From contig NZ_JAGMUJ010000150.1 in assembly GCF_019049255.1 (NCBI RefSeq), positions 310,001 to 374,000 on the forward strand: 64,000 nt of DNA, written 5' to 3'. This document shows positions 17,308 to 25,982 of the stretch, in pieces. The translations under genes and the position numbers were made by a program. Each line of letters opens with the position of its first letter. The stretch's first letter is position 1. This DNA is from Streptomyces sp. AC558_RSS880 (GTDB lineage Bacteria > Actinomycetota > Actinomycetes > Streptomycetales > Streptomycetaceae). Under the pieces are notes generated by a model. The model worked only from the letters and a program-made list of their open reading frames with translations. It made no database searches and was not told the origin of the DNA.

Positions 17308-18029
17308 GCCGGGGCTCCCAGGTCTCGGGTGAGGTCGAGGCCGAGCAGCCGGTCGGCGTAGGCGTACGTCTCGAAACGGGCGCCGTCCGCCAGGTCGGGG
17401 TCCGTCTCCACCGCGCGGAGGACGCCCAGCACTCCGGCCGTGTCGAGATCGTCCTCCCACGCGGTGCGCAGACCGGCGCGCACCGCGTCGGGGACCGGCC
17501 GCGAGGGCCGTCGCGCCCAGTCGGCGACCGCGCGGCGCCAGCGGTCGAGGGTCCCGGCGGCGTCGCCCAGGGCGGCCGGGCCGACCGTCACGGGCTCGCT
17601 CCTGGGGCGGGCGAGCAGGGTCAGCCGCAGGGCGGCGGGGTCGGCGCCGTCCGCCGGGCCGGGTGCCTCCCCGTGCACGGGGGCCACGGCGACGCGCACT
17701 CCGTCGGGTGTCGCGCCGCCCTCGCTCACCACGTGCAGCACCTGGGCCTCGCCCAGGCCGGTGCCGGCGTCCCCGCCGTCCTCGAAGGGCCGGACCCCGA
17801 GGGCCGCACCCGCCGCGCGCAGTTCCGCCTGCCACCGATCGCCGGTGAGCAGCGCCCAGACCGGCGTGCCGCCGAGTTCCAGGGCCCGTACGAGCAGGTC
17901 GGCGACGAGCAGTACACGCAGGTCCGTCGGGCCGGACCCCTGTGTGTGGGCCTCGACCCGGGTCAGGCCCCGCCGGGCGGGGGCGGCGTCCACGGGTTCG
18001 CCGGTTCGGGCGTCGGTGATGCGCAGCAC
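17304..18029 (-). CDS. Truncated cysteinyl-tRNA synthetase-like protein
   Basis: The 241-residue protein is most like fragments of cysteinyl-tRNA synthetase. The first part (LRITDARTGEPVDA ... LRVLLVADLLVRALELGG) resembles the Rossmann start of CysRS, and the end (WEDDLDTAGVLGVLRAVE ... LLGLDL) resembles the helical DDLNTP-type segment. The HIGH and KMSKS ATP-binding signatures are absent, so it is unlikely to charge tRNA. The GTG at 18029 fits the conserved start VLRITDARTGE. It is coupled to the SixA-like phosphatase by a GTGA overlap. The homology call is by eye and moderate. Confidence 0.55.
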   Translation of the reverse strand: MLRITDARTGEPVDAAPARRGLTRVEAHTQGSGPTDLRVLLVADLLVRALELGGTPVWALLTGDRWQAELRAAGAALGVRPFEDGGDAGTGLGEAQVLHVVSEGGATPDGVRVAVAPVHGEAPGPADGADPAALRLTLLARPRSEPVTVGPAALGDAAGTLDRWRRAVADWARRPSRPVPDAVRAGLRTAWEDDLDTAGVLGVLRAVETDPDLADGARFETYAYADRLLGLDLTRDLGAPA

Positions 18030-18233
18030 GAGGCGAGCGTAGGCGCGTGAGCGGGCGTACGCAGGTATCCGGGCCGCTTTTCGGGTCGCCGTGTGCGGTT
18101 CCCGGCGCCGGACGGCCCGGTGACCGGTACAGTCCACCGGCTCCCGGGGGGAGCGAGTGGTGCCGGGAATCACCGTGCGCCCCGGTTCGTTGTGCGGAGC
18201 GACAGCTCTTCCACGACTCCCGGGAGGCCGACG

Positions 18234-18641
18234 GTGTACGGCGACGAGGCGACGGTCCGCAAGATCCTCACCGGACTCGGTGACACCTGGGCCGTGGTGG
18301 GCCTGTCGTCCAACCCGCGGCGCGCGGCGTACGGCGTGGCCCAGGTGCTCCAGCGGTTCGGCAAGCGCGTGGTGCCGGTGCACCCGAAGGCCGAGACCGT
18401 GCACGGCGAGCAGGGCTACGCCTCCCTCGCCGACATCCCCTTCGAGGTGGACGTCGTGGACGTGTTCGTCAACAGTGACCTGGCCGGGGCCGTCGCGGAC
18501 GAGGCGGTGGCCAAGGGCGCCGGGGCGGTGTGGTTCCAGCTCGGCGTCATCGACGAGGCGGCCTACGAGCGGACCCGCGCGGCGGGCCTGGAGATGGTGA
18601 TGGACCGCTGCCCGGCGATCGAGATACCCCGGCTCGGCTAG
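18234..18641 (+). CDS. CoA-binding domain protein (YccU-like)
   Basis: The 135-residue protein is a stand-alone CoA-binding Rossmann domain of the YccU type, with WAVVGLSSNPRRAAYGVAQVL, then RVVPVHPKAE and DVVDVFVN, and GAVWFQLGVID near the end. Such proteins bind CoA or nucleotides; their role is not settled. The GTG at 18234 was chosen because GGGAGG lies 7 bases upstream. Longer in-frame extension to 18093 has no such signal. Confidence 0.85.
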   Translation: MYGDEATVRKILTGLGDTWAVVGLSSNPRRAAYGVAQVLQRFGKRVVPVHPKAETVHGEQGYASLADIPFEVDVVDVFVNSDLAGAVADEAVAKGAGAVWFQLGVIDEAAYERTRAAGLEMVMDRCPAIEIPRLG

Positions 18642-18679
18642 GGCCTGCCGCTCGGGGGCCGTGCCGCCATAATGGCGCG

Positions 18680-19903
18680 ATGAGTCAGAGCTCCCCCCAC
18701 CTCAACTCCCTTTCTCCCCCACGTTTTCCGGTCGTCGTCGTGGGCGCCGGACCCGCTGGGCTCACCGTGGGCAACATCCTGCGGGCGGCCGGTCTGGAGT
18801 GCCTGGTCCTGGAGACCGGGACCCGGGAGTTCATCGAACGGCGGCCGCGGGCCGGGGTGATCGAGGAGTGGGCGGTGCGCGGTCTGGAGCGGCGGGGTCT
18901 CGCGCGGAACCTGCTGGAGCGGGCCGAGCCGCACACCTCGTGCGAGTTCCGGTTCGACGGGGAGCGGTACCGCTTCTCGTACCAGGAGCTGACGGGTCGT
19001 CACCACTGGGTGTATCCGCAGCCGTTGCTGGTGACCGACCTGGTGCGGGAGTACGCGGACGTGCGGGGCGGGGACATCCGGTTCGGCGTGCGCGACGTGC
19101 GGCTGCACGACCTGGACGGCGACCGTCCGTCGGTGTCGTACGTCTGCCCGGAGACCGGCCGGCGGGAGGTCGTCGCCTGTGACTTCGTCGCGGGCTGCGA
19201 CGGGGCCCGCGGGGTGACCAGGGCCTCCCTCGCTCCGGAGCGGGCCCGGGTGGCACGGCACGACTACGGCATCGGCTGGCTGGCCCTGCTCGCCGAGGCG
19301 CCGCCGTCCGCCGACTGCGTCCTGTTCGGCTGCCATCCGGACGGCTTCGCCGGTCAGATGCCCCGGGGCCCCGAGGTGACCCGCTACTACCTCCAGTGCC
19401 CGCCCGGTGACGACCCGGACAACTGGCCTCACGAGCGCGTCTGGGCTCAGCTGCGGAGCCGGCTCGGGGCGGCCGGGGCGGCCCCGCTCACCGAGGGGCG
19501 GCTGATCGAGAAGCGTGTGCTGGACATGCACGACTACGTCACCGAGCCGATGGCGTCCGGCCGGCTCTTCCTGGCCGGGGACGCGGCACACCTGGTCGCG
19601 CCGATCGCCGCCAAGGGCATGAACCTCGCCCTGCACGACGCGTTCCTGCTCGGCGACGCGCTGGTCGCCCGTCTCACCGGGGACGACGACAGCGGACTGG
19701 CCGGCTACTCCGCGGCCTGTCTGCGGCGCGTGTGGGACTACCAGGAGTTCTCGCAGTGGCTGTCCGAGCTGTACCACGGTGCCGCGGCGGGGGACCCGTT
19801 CCGCGCGGGCACCACGCTCGCGCGGCTGCGCCGCCTGTTCTCCTCCCCCGCCGCCGCTGCCGCCTTCGCGGAGCAGTACCTCGGCACGGCGGCCCGGTAC
19901 TGA
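18680..19903 (+). CDS. pobA: 4-hydroxybenzoate 3-monooxygenase
   Basis: The 407-residue protein is a class A flavin monooxygenase. It has the FAD dinucleotide motif VVVGAGPAGLTVG, the DG-type motif DFVAGCDGARGVTR, and the GD motif LFLAGDAAHLVAPIAAKGMNL. The RxxAGVIEE segment and the overall length match PobA, which hydroxylates 4-hydroxybenzoate to protocatechuate using NADPH and FAD. No other beta-ketoadipate genes are next to it, and no PobR-type regulator is seen. The ATG at 18680 fixes the start. Confidence 0.85.
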   Translation: MSQSSPHLNSLSPPRFPVVVVGAGPAGLTVGNILRAAGLECLVLETGTREFIERRPRAGVIEEWAVRGLERRGLARNLLERAEPHTSCEFRFDGERYRFSYQELTGRHHWVYPQPLLVTDLVREYADVRGGDIRFGVRDVRLHDLDGDRPSVSYVCPETGRREVVACDFVAGCDGARGVTRASLAPERARVARHDYGIGWLALLAEAPPSADCVLFGCHPDGFAGQMPRGPEVTRYYLQCPPGDDPDNWPHERVWAQLRSRLGAAGAAPLTEGRLIEKRVLDMHDYVTEPMASGRLFLAGDAAHLVAPIAAKGMNLALHDAFLLGDALVARLTGDDDSGLAGYSAACLRRVWDYQEFSQWLSELYHGAAAGDPFRAGTTLARLRRLFSSPAAAAAFAEQYLGTAARY

Positions 19904-19916
19904 GGCCGCGGCCCCG

Positions 19917-20276
19917 TCAGTCGTGCGGCGGCCGGTCGCCGATCCGGTGGTCGGCCACGTTCAGCGCCTCGTCCACCAGCCGCCGCAGATGGCCGTCGCG
20001 CAGGGAGTAGATCACCCGGCGGCCCTCCTTGCGGGTGTCCACGAGACCCGCGAGCCGCAGGCGCGCCAGATGCTGGCTGACCGCGGGCCGGGCCGCGCCG
20101 CAGGCCTCGGTGAGCGTGGTGACATCGGCCTCGCCGCCGGTCAGGGCGTGCAGCAGGGCCAGCCGGGTGCGGTCGCCGAGCAGGGCGAGCAGCTCCGCCG
20201 CGAGCGCGTAGTGCTCCTCGCCGGGTGTGTGTGGCTGCGCATCGTGCGCAGGTGACAGGTGCATGCGTGCGCTCAT
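19917..20276 (-). CDS. ArsR/SmtB family metal-sensing repressor
   Basis: The 119-residue protein (ATG at 20276; alternative at 20264) has an ArsR-type winged helix with LLALLGDRTRLALLHALTGG and recognition region RPAVSQHLARLRLAGLV. In the C-terminal helix, DGHLRRLVDEALNVADH keeps part of the alpha5 zinc site of SmtB-type sensors. The His-rich N-terminus (MHLSPAHD...PH) may add ligands. It diverges from a CDF cation exporter and should repress it until zinc or a similar metal is in excess (inference). Its stop is 13 bp from the convergent pobA stop. Confidence 0.85.
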   Translation of the reverse strand: MSARMHLSPAHDAQPHTPGEEHYALAAELLALLGDRTRLALLHALTGGEADVTTLTEACGAARPAVSQHLARLRLAGLVDTRKEGRRVIYSLRDGHLRRLVDEALNVADHRIGDRPPHD

Positions 20277-20281
20277 ACGCA
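20264..20281. promoter_or_regulatory. ArsR operator-like inverted repeat
   Basis: TGCGT (20264-20268) and ACGCA (20277-20281) form an inverted repeat spaced by 8 bases, overlapping the start of the ArsR gene and lying upstream of the CDF gene. The pattern resembles SmtB/ArsR sites of the TGCGCA type. Confidence 0.45.
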
Positions 20282-20337
20282 CATAATGGCGGGGTGGGCG
20301 CCGCCGCGTCCACCCCGCGCACCGGAAGGGGACGACC

Positions 20338-21375
20338 GTGAGCGACCGCCACCACCACGACGGGCACGAGCACCGCCGGACTTCGCCGCTCCACCGCCTC
20401 ACTCATCTCCTCACCCCGCACTCCCACGAGACGGCCGACAAGCTCGACTCCGCGCTGGAGTCCTCGGCGAGGGGCGTGCGCGCGCTGTGGGTCTCGCTGG
20501 CGGTGCTGGGCGTGACGGCGCTGGCGCAGGCGGTCGTGGTGGCCGTGTCGGGCTCGGTGGCACTGCTCGGCGACACGGTGCACAACGCCGCGGACGCGCT
20601 GACCGCCGTACCGCTGGGCATCGCCTTCGTCCTGGGGCGGCGCGCCGCCACCCGCCGCTTCACCTACGGCTACGGGCGCGCGGAGGACCTGGCGGGCATC
20701 GCGATCGTGCTGACGATCGCCGCGTCCGCGGCCTTCGCCGGCTGGACGGCGCTCGGCCGGCTGCTGGACCCGCGTCCGGTCGAGCACGTCCCGGTGGTCG
20801 CCGTCGCGGCGCTGGTCGGGTTCGCGGGCAACGAGTGGGTGGCCCGGTACCGCATCCGGGTCGGGAGGGCCATCGGCTCGGCCGCGCTGGTCGCCGACGG
20901 ACTGCACGCCCGTACGGACGGGTTCACCTCGCTGGCGGTGCTGCTGGGCGCCGGCGGCGCGGCCCTGGGGTGGCGGTACGCCGACCCGGTGGTGGGGCTG
21001 GCGATCACGGCGGCGATCGTCCTGGTGCTGCGGGACGCCGCGCGGGAGGTGTTCCGGCGGGTGCTGGACGCCGTCGATCCGGCGCTGGTGGACCGGGCCG
21101 AGCGGGCCCTGACCCGCGTACCGGGTGTGCGCGGGGTGGGTGAGCTGCGGCTGCGCTGGATCGGCCATCGGCTGCGCGCCGAGGTGGCGGTCGTGGTGGA
21201 CGGCGGGGCGACGGTGCGCGAGGCCCATCGTGTCGCCGTCGAGGCCGAGCACGCGCTGCTGCACGCCGTCCCCCGGCTGGCCTCGGTCCTGGTCCACGCC
21301 GATCCGGAGCCGGTGCCGGGCGAGGCGGATCCGCATCTCGCACTGGCCCATCACGCGGCACGCGGGACGCCCTGA
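20338..21375 (+). CDS. CDF family divalent-cation efflux transporter
   Basis: The 345-residue protein is a cation diffusion facilitator. The His-rich cytoplasmic N-terminus (SDRHHHDGHEH) precedes about six membrane helices. Metal-site helices carry LLGDTVHNAADAL and VADGLHARTDGFTSL (both HxxxD), and a soluble C-terminal domain follows. It likely exports zinc or a related metal in exchange for protons. The GTG start at 20338 has GGAAGGGG upstream. Control by the divergent ArsR repressor is expected. Confidence 0.9.
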   Translation: MSDRHHHDGHEHRRTSPLHRLTHLLTPHSHETADKLDSALESSARGVRALWVSLAVLGVTALAQAVVVAVSGSVALLGDTVHNAADALTAVPLGIAFVLGRRAATRRFTYGYGRAEDLAGIAIVLTIAASAAFAGWTALGRLLDPRPVEHVPVVAVAALVGFAGNEWVARYRIRVGRAIGSAALVADGLHARTDGFTSLAVLLGAGGAALGWRYADPVVGLAITAAIVLVLRDAAREVFRRVLDAVDPALVDRAERALTRVPGVRGVGELRLRWIGHRLRAEVAVVVDGGATVREAHRVAVEAEHALLHAVPRLASVLVHADPEPVPGEADPHLALAHHAARGTP

Positions 21376-21528
21376 TCCCGGCGCCGGCGGAGAGGACCCG
21401 GCCGCCCTCGCTCCGGCGGTGACCGCCGCACCCGTGCCGGTCTCCCGGGGCGTGACGGCCCGGGCGCCGGCCGGGGGGCGTGACGGCCCCGGTCCGGCCC
21501 TGCGGCGCCGCGAGGCCGGACCGGGGCT

Positions 21529-22347
21529 TCAGGCGGCCTGGAGCGCCTCGTGCTTCCAGAAGCCCGAGAAGGTGATCCTCTCCTTCGGCAGGCCGGCCCG
21601 GTGCAGGTGCCTGCGTCCCTCGGTGGCCAGCGTCGACTCGCCGACGACGAAGGCGTATCCCGCCGGGTCGGCGGGGCGGTGCCGCAGGAGTTCACCGAGC
21701 GCGGCACTCCCCGGCACGGACCTGTCACCCTCGCGGAGCACCCAGGTCACGGTCATTCCGGGCGGAGCGTCGAGCTCGCGCCGGTCGCCCGCGGTGGGCA
21801 CCTCCTGGATGAGCCGGCCCTTCGTCCCGCGCGGCAGGGACCGCATGATGCCCGAGGTGGCGGGCAGTCCCGTCTCGTCGGCCACGACCAGGACCTCCGA
21901 GGCGTCCGGCGGACAGTCGAACAGGACCCCCTGGTCGAGGACGGCGAGCGCGTCACCGGGCCGGGCGCCGCAGGCCCAGATCGCCGCCCGGCCCTCGAGT
22001 TCGCCCGTCGGCCCGCGGTGCACGACGAAGTCGATGTCCATCTCCGCCGCCTCGGGGCGGAAGTCGGCCACGGTGTAGTTCGCACAGTGCGGGCGCTCGT
22101 CCTCCGGTATCGCCAGATAGGGCTGCCACCAGCGGGATCCGGTGAAGTCCGGCAGCCGCAACCGTTGCTGATGGGGCAACTGGAGGAACAGGCGGAACCA
22201 GTGGTCGTAACCCTGCCAAGGGAACTCGGCGAGGTCCGGCCCCGTGACGCACACGCGGTGCAGAGAGGGGGAGACACGCTCGGTGCGCACGACCTCGGCG
22301 CGGAACATCCTGGGATTCGTCGGCATCAGCCGGGGGATCTTCGACAC
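21529..22347 (-). CDS. Siderophore-interacting FAD reductase (SIP)
   Basis: The 272-residue protein is a siderophore-interacting protein of the ViuB family, a cytosolic flavoprotein that reduces ferric siderophores to release iron. The FAD-binding domain is recognisable from SPSLHRVCVTGPDL and ANYTVADFRPEA (the RxYT-type motif appears as NYT). The C-terminal part has EVLVVADETGLPATSGIM and the terminal FSGFWKHEALQAA, close to the family's YWR/W-x-GE type end. The start is GTG at 22347. A clear iron box lies 5 bases upstream, so it should be repressed by DmdR/IdeR in iron-replete cells. Confidence 0.9.
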   Translation of the reverse strand: MSKIPRLMPTNPRMFRAEVVRTERVSPSLHRVCVTGPDLAEFPWQGYDHWFRLFLQLPHQQRLRLPDFTGSRWWQPYLAIPEDERPHCANYTVADFRPEAAEMDIDFVVHRGPTGELEGRAAIWACGARPGDALAVLDQGVLFDCPPDASEVLVVADETGLPATSGIMRSLPRGTKGRLIQEVPTAGDRRELDAPPGMTVTWVLREGDRSVPGSAALGELLRHRPADPAGYAFVVGESTLATEGRRHLHRAGLPKERITFSGFWKHEALQAA

Positions 22348-22351
22348 GAAA

Positions 22352-22370
22352 GAAGGCTAGCCTAAGCTAA
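22352..22370 (-). promoter_or_regulatory. DmdR/IdeR iron box
   Basis: On the minus strand the sequence TTAGCTTAGGCTAGCCTT matches the actinobacterial iron box (TTAGGTTAGGCTCACCTAA type) closely. It sits just before the start codon of the siderophore-interacting protein gene, at promoter position. Confidence 0.85.
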
Positions 22371-22417
22371 CTTCGCGCGGACAGGGGCGGCCCTGTCCCG
22401 GGCCCGGCCGGTGCAGG

Positions 22418-22975
22418 TCAGGCCACTCCCAGCCCTTCCAGCACGACCGCTCCGGGCAGCTCCGCGAACGCCTTGCCCGGCACCAGCAGCTTGCCGCGCC
22501 GCCGGCCGCTGCCGACGAGCACGTACGGCAGGTCCACGACGGCCGCGTCCACCAGCACCGGCCAGTCCCCGGGCAGTCCGACCGGCGTGATGCCGCCGTA
22601 CTCCATGCCGGTCTCCCCCGTGGCCGTGTCCATCGGGGCGAAGGATGCCTTGCGGGCGCCGAGGTGACGCCGTACGACGCCGTTGACGTCGAGCCGGGTG
22701 GTGGACAGGACGACGCACGCGGCGAGCGTGGTCCCTCCGCCGCGCTTGCCCGCCACCACCACGCAGTTCGCCGACCGCTCCAGCAGGTCCCGGCCGTAGT
22801 GCTCGACGAAGACGGCGGTGTCCGCCCAGCGCGGATCGGTGTCGACGTAGAGCAGTTGGTCCGCGGGGACGCTGCCGCTCCAGGCGCGGACGGCGGCGGC
22901 GACCGGTGCGGTCAGCTCGTCGAGGCGGTCGGGGGCGGGGGTGGCGTGGTCGAAGTCTCCGATGGGTGCGCGCAT
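22418..22975 (-). CDS. YbaK/EbsC-type aminoacyl-tRNA deacylase family protein
   Basis: The 185-residue protein belongs to the YbaK/prolyl-tRNA editing superfamily. Supporting segments are SANCVVVAGKRGGG (conserved Lys), VLSTTRLDVNGVVRRHLGARKASFAP and EYGGITPVGLPGDWPVLVD, a typical GGxxPxG loop. Such proteins clear mischarged aminoacyl-tRNAs or other aminoacyl esters in the cytoplasm. It is the second gene of a pair with an XRE-cupin regulator, 23 bp downstream of that stop. The ATG at 22975 (MRAPIGDF) is the first credible start. Confidence 0.85.
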   Translation of the reverse strand: MRAPIGDFDHATPAPDRLDELTAPVAAAVRAWSGSVPADQLLYVDTDPRWADTAVFVEHYGRDLLERSANCVVVAGKRGGGTTLAACVVLSTTRLDVNGVVRRHLGARKASFAPMDTATGETGMEYGGITPVGLPGDWPVLVDAAVVDLPYVLVGSGRRRGKLLVPGKAFAELPGAVVLEGLGVA

Positions 22976-22998
22976 GGCCGCACCGTAACAGGGGCGTC

Positions 22999-23571
22999 TC
23001 AGTGCACGGGAGGCACCGAGACCGTCATGATCATCTCCATCGGGACATCGCCCTGATTGCCGTATGTGTGCGGCGTGTCGGCCTCGAAGGAGGCGCTGGC
23101 GCCGGCCGGCACCCGGTGCTCCGCCCCGTCGACGGTGAGGGTCAGTTCCCCGGACGTGACGTGGACGAGTTCGACCGTGCCGGCGGGGTGCGGGTCGGAG
23201 TCGCTGCTCTCGCCCGGCATGAGCCGCCAGTCCCACATCTCCAGCGGGCCGGGCGACTCGGTGCCGGCGAGCAGCCGGCTGTAGCTGCCGCCCTCGGTGT
23301 GCCAGAGCCGCACCGCCTGGTCGGCGGGGACGATCCGGACCCTCGGGCCCCGCTCGTAGTCGAGCAGGGTGGGGACGCTGACGCCGAGCGCGTCGCCGAT
23401 CTTGACGACCGTGCCGATGCTCGGGTTGGTGCGGGCCTGTTCGATCTGGATGAGCATGCCGCGACTGACGCCGGCCCGGGCCGCGAGCGCGTCCAGCGTG
23501 AAGCCGCGCTCGGTGCGCCAGCGTTTGACGTTGCGCGCCAGGCACTGGGTCAGCAGGTCGAGGTCCGACAC
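22999..23571 (-). CDS. XRE-cupin transcriptional regulator
   Basis: The 190-residue protein has an N-terminal XRE HTH (about residues 12-65, FTLDALAARAGVSRGMLIQI) and a C-terminal cupin sensor domain (about 110-185, HPAGTVELVHVTSGELTLTV). Such regulators respond to small molecules and often control the neighbouring enzyme or transporter. The GTG at 23571 is the best start (MSDLDLLTQCLARNV). The YbaK-like gene follows directly in the same operon. Confidence 0.9.
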   Translation of the reverse strand: MSDLDLLTQCLARNVKRWRTERGFTLDALAARAGVSRGMLIQIEQARTNPSIGTVVKIGDALGVSVPTLLDYERGPRVRIVPADQAVRLWHTEGGSYSRLLAGTESPGPLEMWDWRLMPGESSDSDPHPAGTVELVHVTSGELTLTVDGAEHRVPAGASASFEADTPHTYGNQGDVPMEMIMTVSVPPVH

Positions 23572-23705
23572 GTTCCGTCCGTTCCGTCCAGCAGGTTGGG
23601 CGGCGACCGGGCCCCGGTGTCCGGCTGTCGCGGGACGGCCCCGATCGTCCACCGCACTGTACTGCGACCGGAATCGGCGTCGGCCACGACCGGGGTGAGG
23701 GCGGC

Positions 23706-24503
23706 TCAGCCCTCGGGTTCCAGCTCGGCGAGCCGGGTCACGCCCTCCTTGTCCAGTTCCGCGAGCCGCGCGGCGCTCTCCTCGTCCAGTTCCGCCAGCG
23801 CCCGCAACTGCTCCGGGGTGATGCCCTCCGGGATCGGTACGGGCGCCGGGGTGCGCAGCGGCGGCTGCCAGCCGTCGGCGGGGGTCCAGCGGCGTACGAC
23901 ACGGGCCGGGGCGCCCGCGACCACGGCGTGGTCGGGCACCGTGCCCCGGACCACCGCGCCCGCGGCCACCACCACGTTCCGCCCGATGCGTGCCCCCGGC
24001 AGGATCACCGCGCCGGTGCCGATCCAGCAGCCGGGACCGATCTCCACCGGCTCCATCCGCGGCCACTGCTTGCCGATGGGCTCGTGCGGATCGTCGTAGG
24101 AGTGATTGGTGGAGGTGACGTAGACGTACGGCCCGAAGTAGCAGTCGCTGCCGATGGTGACCGTCGTGTCGGCGATGACATGGCTGCCGCGGCCCAGCAC
24201 GACCCCGTCGCCGATGCGCAGGATCGGCTCGGGACCGAGGTCGAGACCGGGCATCAGACCGGCGGTGAGGGTGACCTGCTCGCCGACGATGCAGTGCGCG
24301 CCGATCCGGATCCAGGGCTCGCCGAAGACCGTGCCGAGCGGGAAGGCGAGCCTGGTACCTGTTCCCATCGCCCCGAAACGGAAGCGGCCGGGGTGCTCGG
24401 CGGTCACCGAGCCCGTGCGCTGCGCCCAGGCCCAGCCCGCGTGGACCGCGCGCTGAGCGAGGCGGCGCGGCCAGGACGAGAACGTGTTCTTGCGCTTCGG
24501 CAC
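23706..24503 (-). CDS. Left-handed beta-helix acyltransferase
   Basis: The 265-residue protein has the repeated hexapeptide pattern of LbetaH acyltransferases, for example IRIGAHCIVGEQVTL, LRIGDGVVLGRGSHVIA, VTIGSDCYFGPYVYV and VEIGPGCWIGTGAVIL. An extended loop NHSYDDPHEPIG carries a likely catalytic His, as in maltose/galactoside O-acetyltransferases. The C-terminal tail contains an imperfect repeat of ALAELDEESAARLAELD type, a short charged helix. The acceptor is unknown. It diverges from a gamma-carbonic anhydrase gene, another LbetaH protein. Confidence 0.8.
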   Translation of the reverse strand: MPKRKNTFSSWPRRLAQRAVHAGWAWAQRTGSVTAEHPGRFRFGAMGTGTRLAFPLGTVFGEPWIRIGAHCIVGEQVTLTAGLMPGLDLGPEPILRIGDGVVLGRGSHVIADTTVTIGSDCYFGPYVYVTSTNHSYDDPHEPIGKQWPRMEPVEIGPGCWIGTGAVILPGARIGRNVVVAAGAVVRGTVPDHAVVAGAPARVVRRWTPADGWQPPLRTPAPVPIPEGITPEQLRALAELDEESAARLAELDKEGVTRLAELEPEG

Positions 24504-24617
24504 CCGCTCACCGTAGTCGGCGGGTGGCTCGCCGACGGGTCGGCGCCCCTGTGATCTTCACCCCACCGGGCCGGCGTACGGTGCGTGGTGTTCACGACGT
24601 CGGCGGAGGAGAAGACG

Positions 24618-25148
24618 ATGACGCACCGCGCGCTGATCACGGGTATCGGAGGCAGGGAGCCGAAGGTCGACGGGGACGCCTTCGTGGCGCCCACGGCCTC
24701 GGTGATCGGGGACGTGACGCTGCACGCGGGCGCGAGTGTCTGGTACGGGGCGGTGCTGCGCGGGGACGTGGAGCGGATCTCCGTCGGGGCGAGCAGCAAT
24801 GTGCAGGACAACTGCACGTTGCACGCCGATCCGGGGTTTCCGGTCAGCGTGGGCGAGCGGGTCTCCATCGGGCACAACGCGGTGGTCCACGGGGCGACCG
24901 TGGGCGACGACTGTCTGATCGGGATGGGGGCGACGGTGCTGAACGGTGCCGTGATCGGCGCGGGGTCGCTGGTCGCCGCTCAGGCGTTGGTGCCGCAGGG
25001 GATGGAGGTACCGCCCGGGTCGCTGGTCGCGGGGGTGCCGGCGAAGGTGCGGCGGGAGCTGACTCCGGAGGAGCGGGAGGGGCTCACTCTCAACGGCACG
25101 ATGTACGCGGAGTTGGCCAAGGCCCACCGGGAAGAGCACGGGGCGTAA
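24618..25148 (+). CDS. Gamma-class carbonic anhydrase family protein
   Basis: The 176-residue protein is a left-handed beta-helix of the gamma-carbonic anhydrase/YrdA type. Candidate zinc ligands are in NCTLHADPG, SIGHNAVVHG (two His), and the spacing fits the three-His site. Enzyme activity is known only for some members, so the function is family-level. The ATG at 24618 was chosen over the GTG at 24585 because GGAGGAG lies upstream at good spacing. Confidence 0.9.
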   Translation: MTHRALITGIGGREPKVDGDAFVAPTASVIGDVTLHAGASVWYGAVLRGDVERISVGASSNVQDNCTLHADPGFPVSVGERVSIGHNAVVHGATVGDDCLIGMGATVLNGAVIGAGSLVAAQALVPQGMEVPPGSLVAGVPAKVRRELTPEEREGLTLNGTMYAELAKAHREEHGA

Positions 25149-25223
25149 CGGTTGCCGGCAGCCTGCGGGTCGGGTGTGGTTTCTCGCGCCCACGCGGCGG
25201 AGCCGCACATCGACACAGCCCCG

Positions 25224-25239
25224 CGCCCCTGTCGGGGCG
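25224..25239. terminator. Hairpin between convergent genes
   Basis: CGCCCC and GGGGCG pair around TGTC just before the DedA stop. The preceding 70 bases (from about 25160) look like a GC-rich intergenic sequence that I recall as frequent in Streptomyces, which carries this same hairpin type. Confidence 0.55.
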
Positions 25240-25241
25240 TC

Positions 25242-25880
25242 CTAGTCACCGGTGACGACAGGCTCCGGCGTTCGTGGCGATGCCTTCTTCGCCTTGCGCT
25301 TCAGTACCAGCATCGATGTCACGCCGATCAGTACCGCCAGCACCAGGCCCAGCCACGAGAAGCGCTTCAGCCAGGACTCGGCGACGATGCCGACGTAGTA
25401 GACGACGGCGGTGGTGCCGCCCGCCCAGACGATGCCGCCGAGGACGTTGGCGATCAGGAACTTCCAGTACGGCATCCGCAGCACACCCGCGAGCGGGCCG
25501 GCGAAGATGCGCAGCAGGGCCACGAAGCGGCCGAAGAAGACGGCCCACACGCCCCACTTCGTGAAGGACCGCTCGGCGGTCGCGATGTGCCCCTCGCTGA
25601 AGTGGCGGGGGAACCTGGCACCCAGCCAGGCCAGCAGCGGCCGTCCGCCCTTGCGGCCGATGGCGTAGCCGATCGAGTCGCCGACGATCGCGCCGGCGGT
25701 GGCGCAGGCGCCGAGGACCACCGGGTCGATGTCGCCGTGCTGGGAGGCGAGCAGCGCGGAGGAGACCAGGATGATCTCGCCCGGCAGCGGGATGCCCAGG
25801 CTCTCCAGCCCGATGACCAGCCCCACCAGGGCGTACACGGCGACCGCGGGCACCGTCTCGAGCCACTCCTGCACGTGCAA
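25242..25880 (-). CDS. DedA family membrane protein
   Basis: The 212-residue protein is a DedA/VTT-fold integral membrane protein. Typical motifs are ESLGIPLPGEIILVSSALLA near the start, GDSIGYAIGRKGG, and the FGRFVALLRIFAGPLAGVLRM segment with the conserved Arg residues. DedA proteins take part in lipid (including undecaprenyl phosphate) flipping and membrane homeostasis; the specific substrate is not known here. There is no good ATG: the TTG at 25880 has GGGAGG 8 bases upstream and gives MHVQEWLETVP. GTG at 25874 is an alternative. Confidence 0.85.
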   Translation of the reverse strand: MHVQEWLETVPAVAVYALVGLVIGLESLGIPLPGEIILVSSALLASQHGDIDPVVLGACATAGAIVGDSIGYAIGRKGGRPLLAWLGARFPRHFSEGHIATAERSFTKWGVWAVFFGRFVALLRIFAGPLAGVLRMPYWKFLIANVLGGIVWAGGTTAVVYYVGIVAESWLKRFSWLGLVLAVLIGVTSMLVLKRKAKKASPRTPEPVVTGD

Positions 25881-25982
25881 CGCCCCGTCCTCCCGGTCCG
25901 CCGTTCGTGCGCCCGGGTCCCGGCGCACGAACGGGAAGCCTACCGGGCCGTGCCGTGTCCGGTCCGGCCGCGGAGCCGGTGG

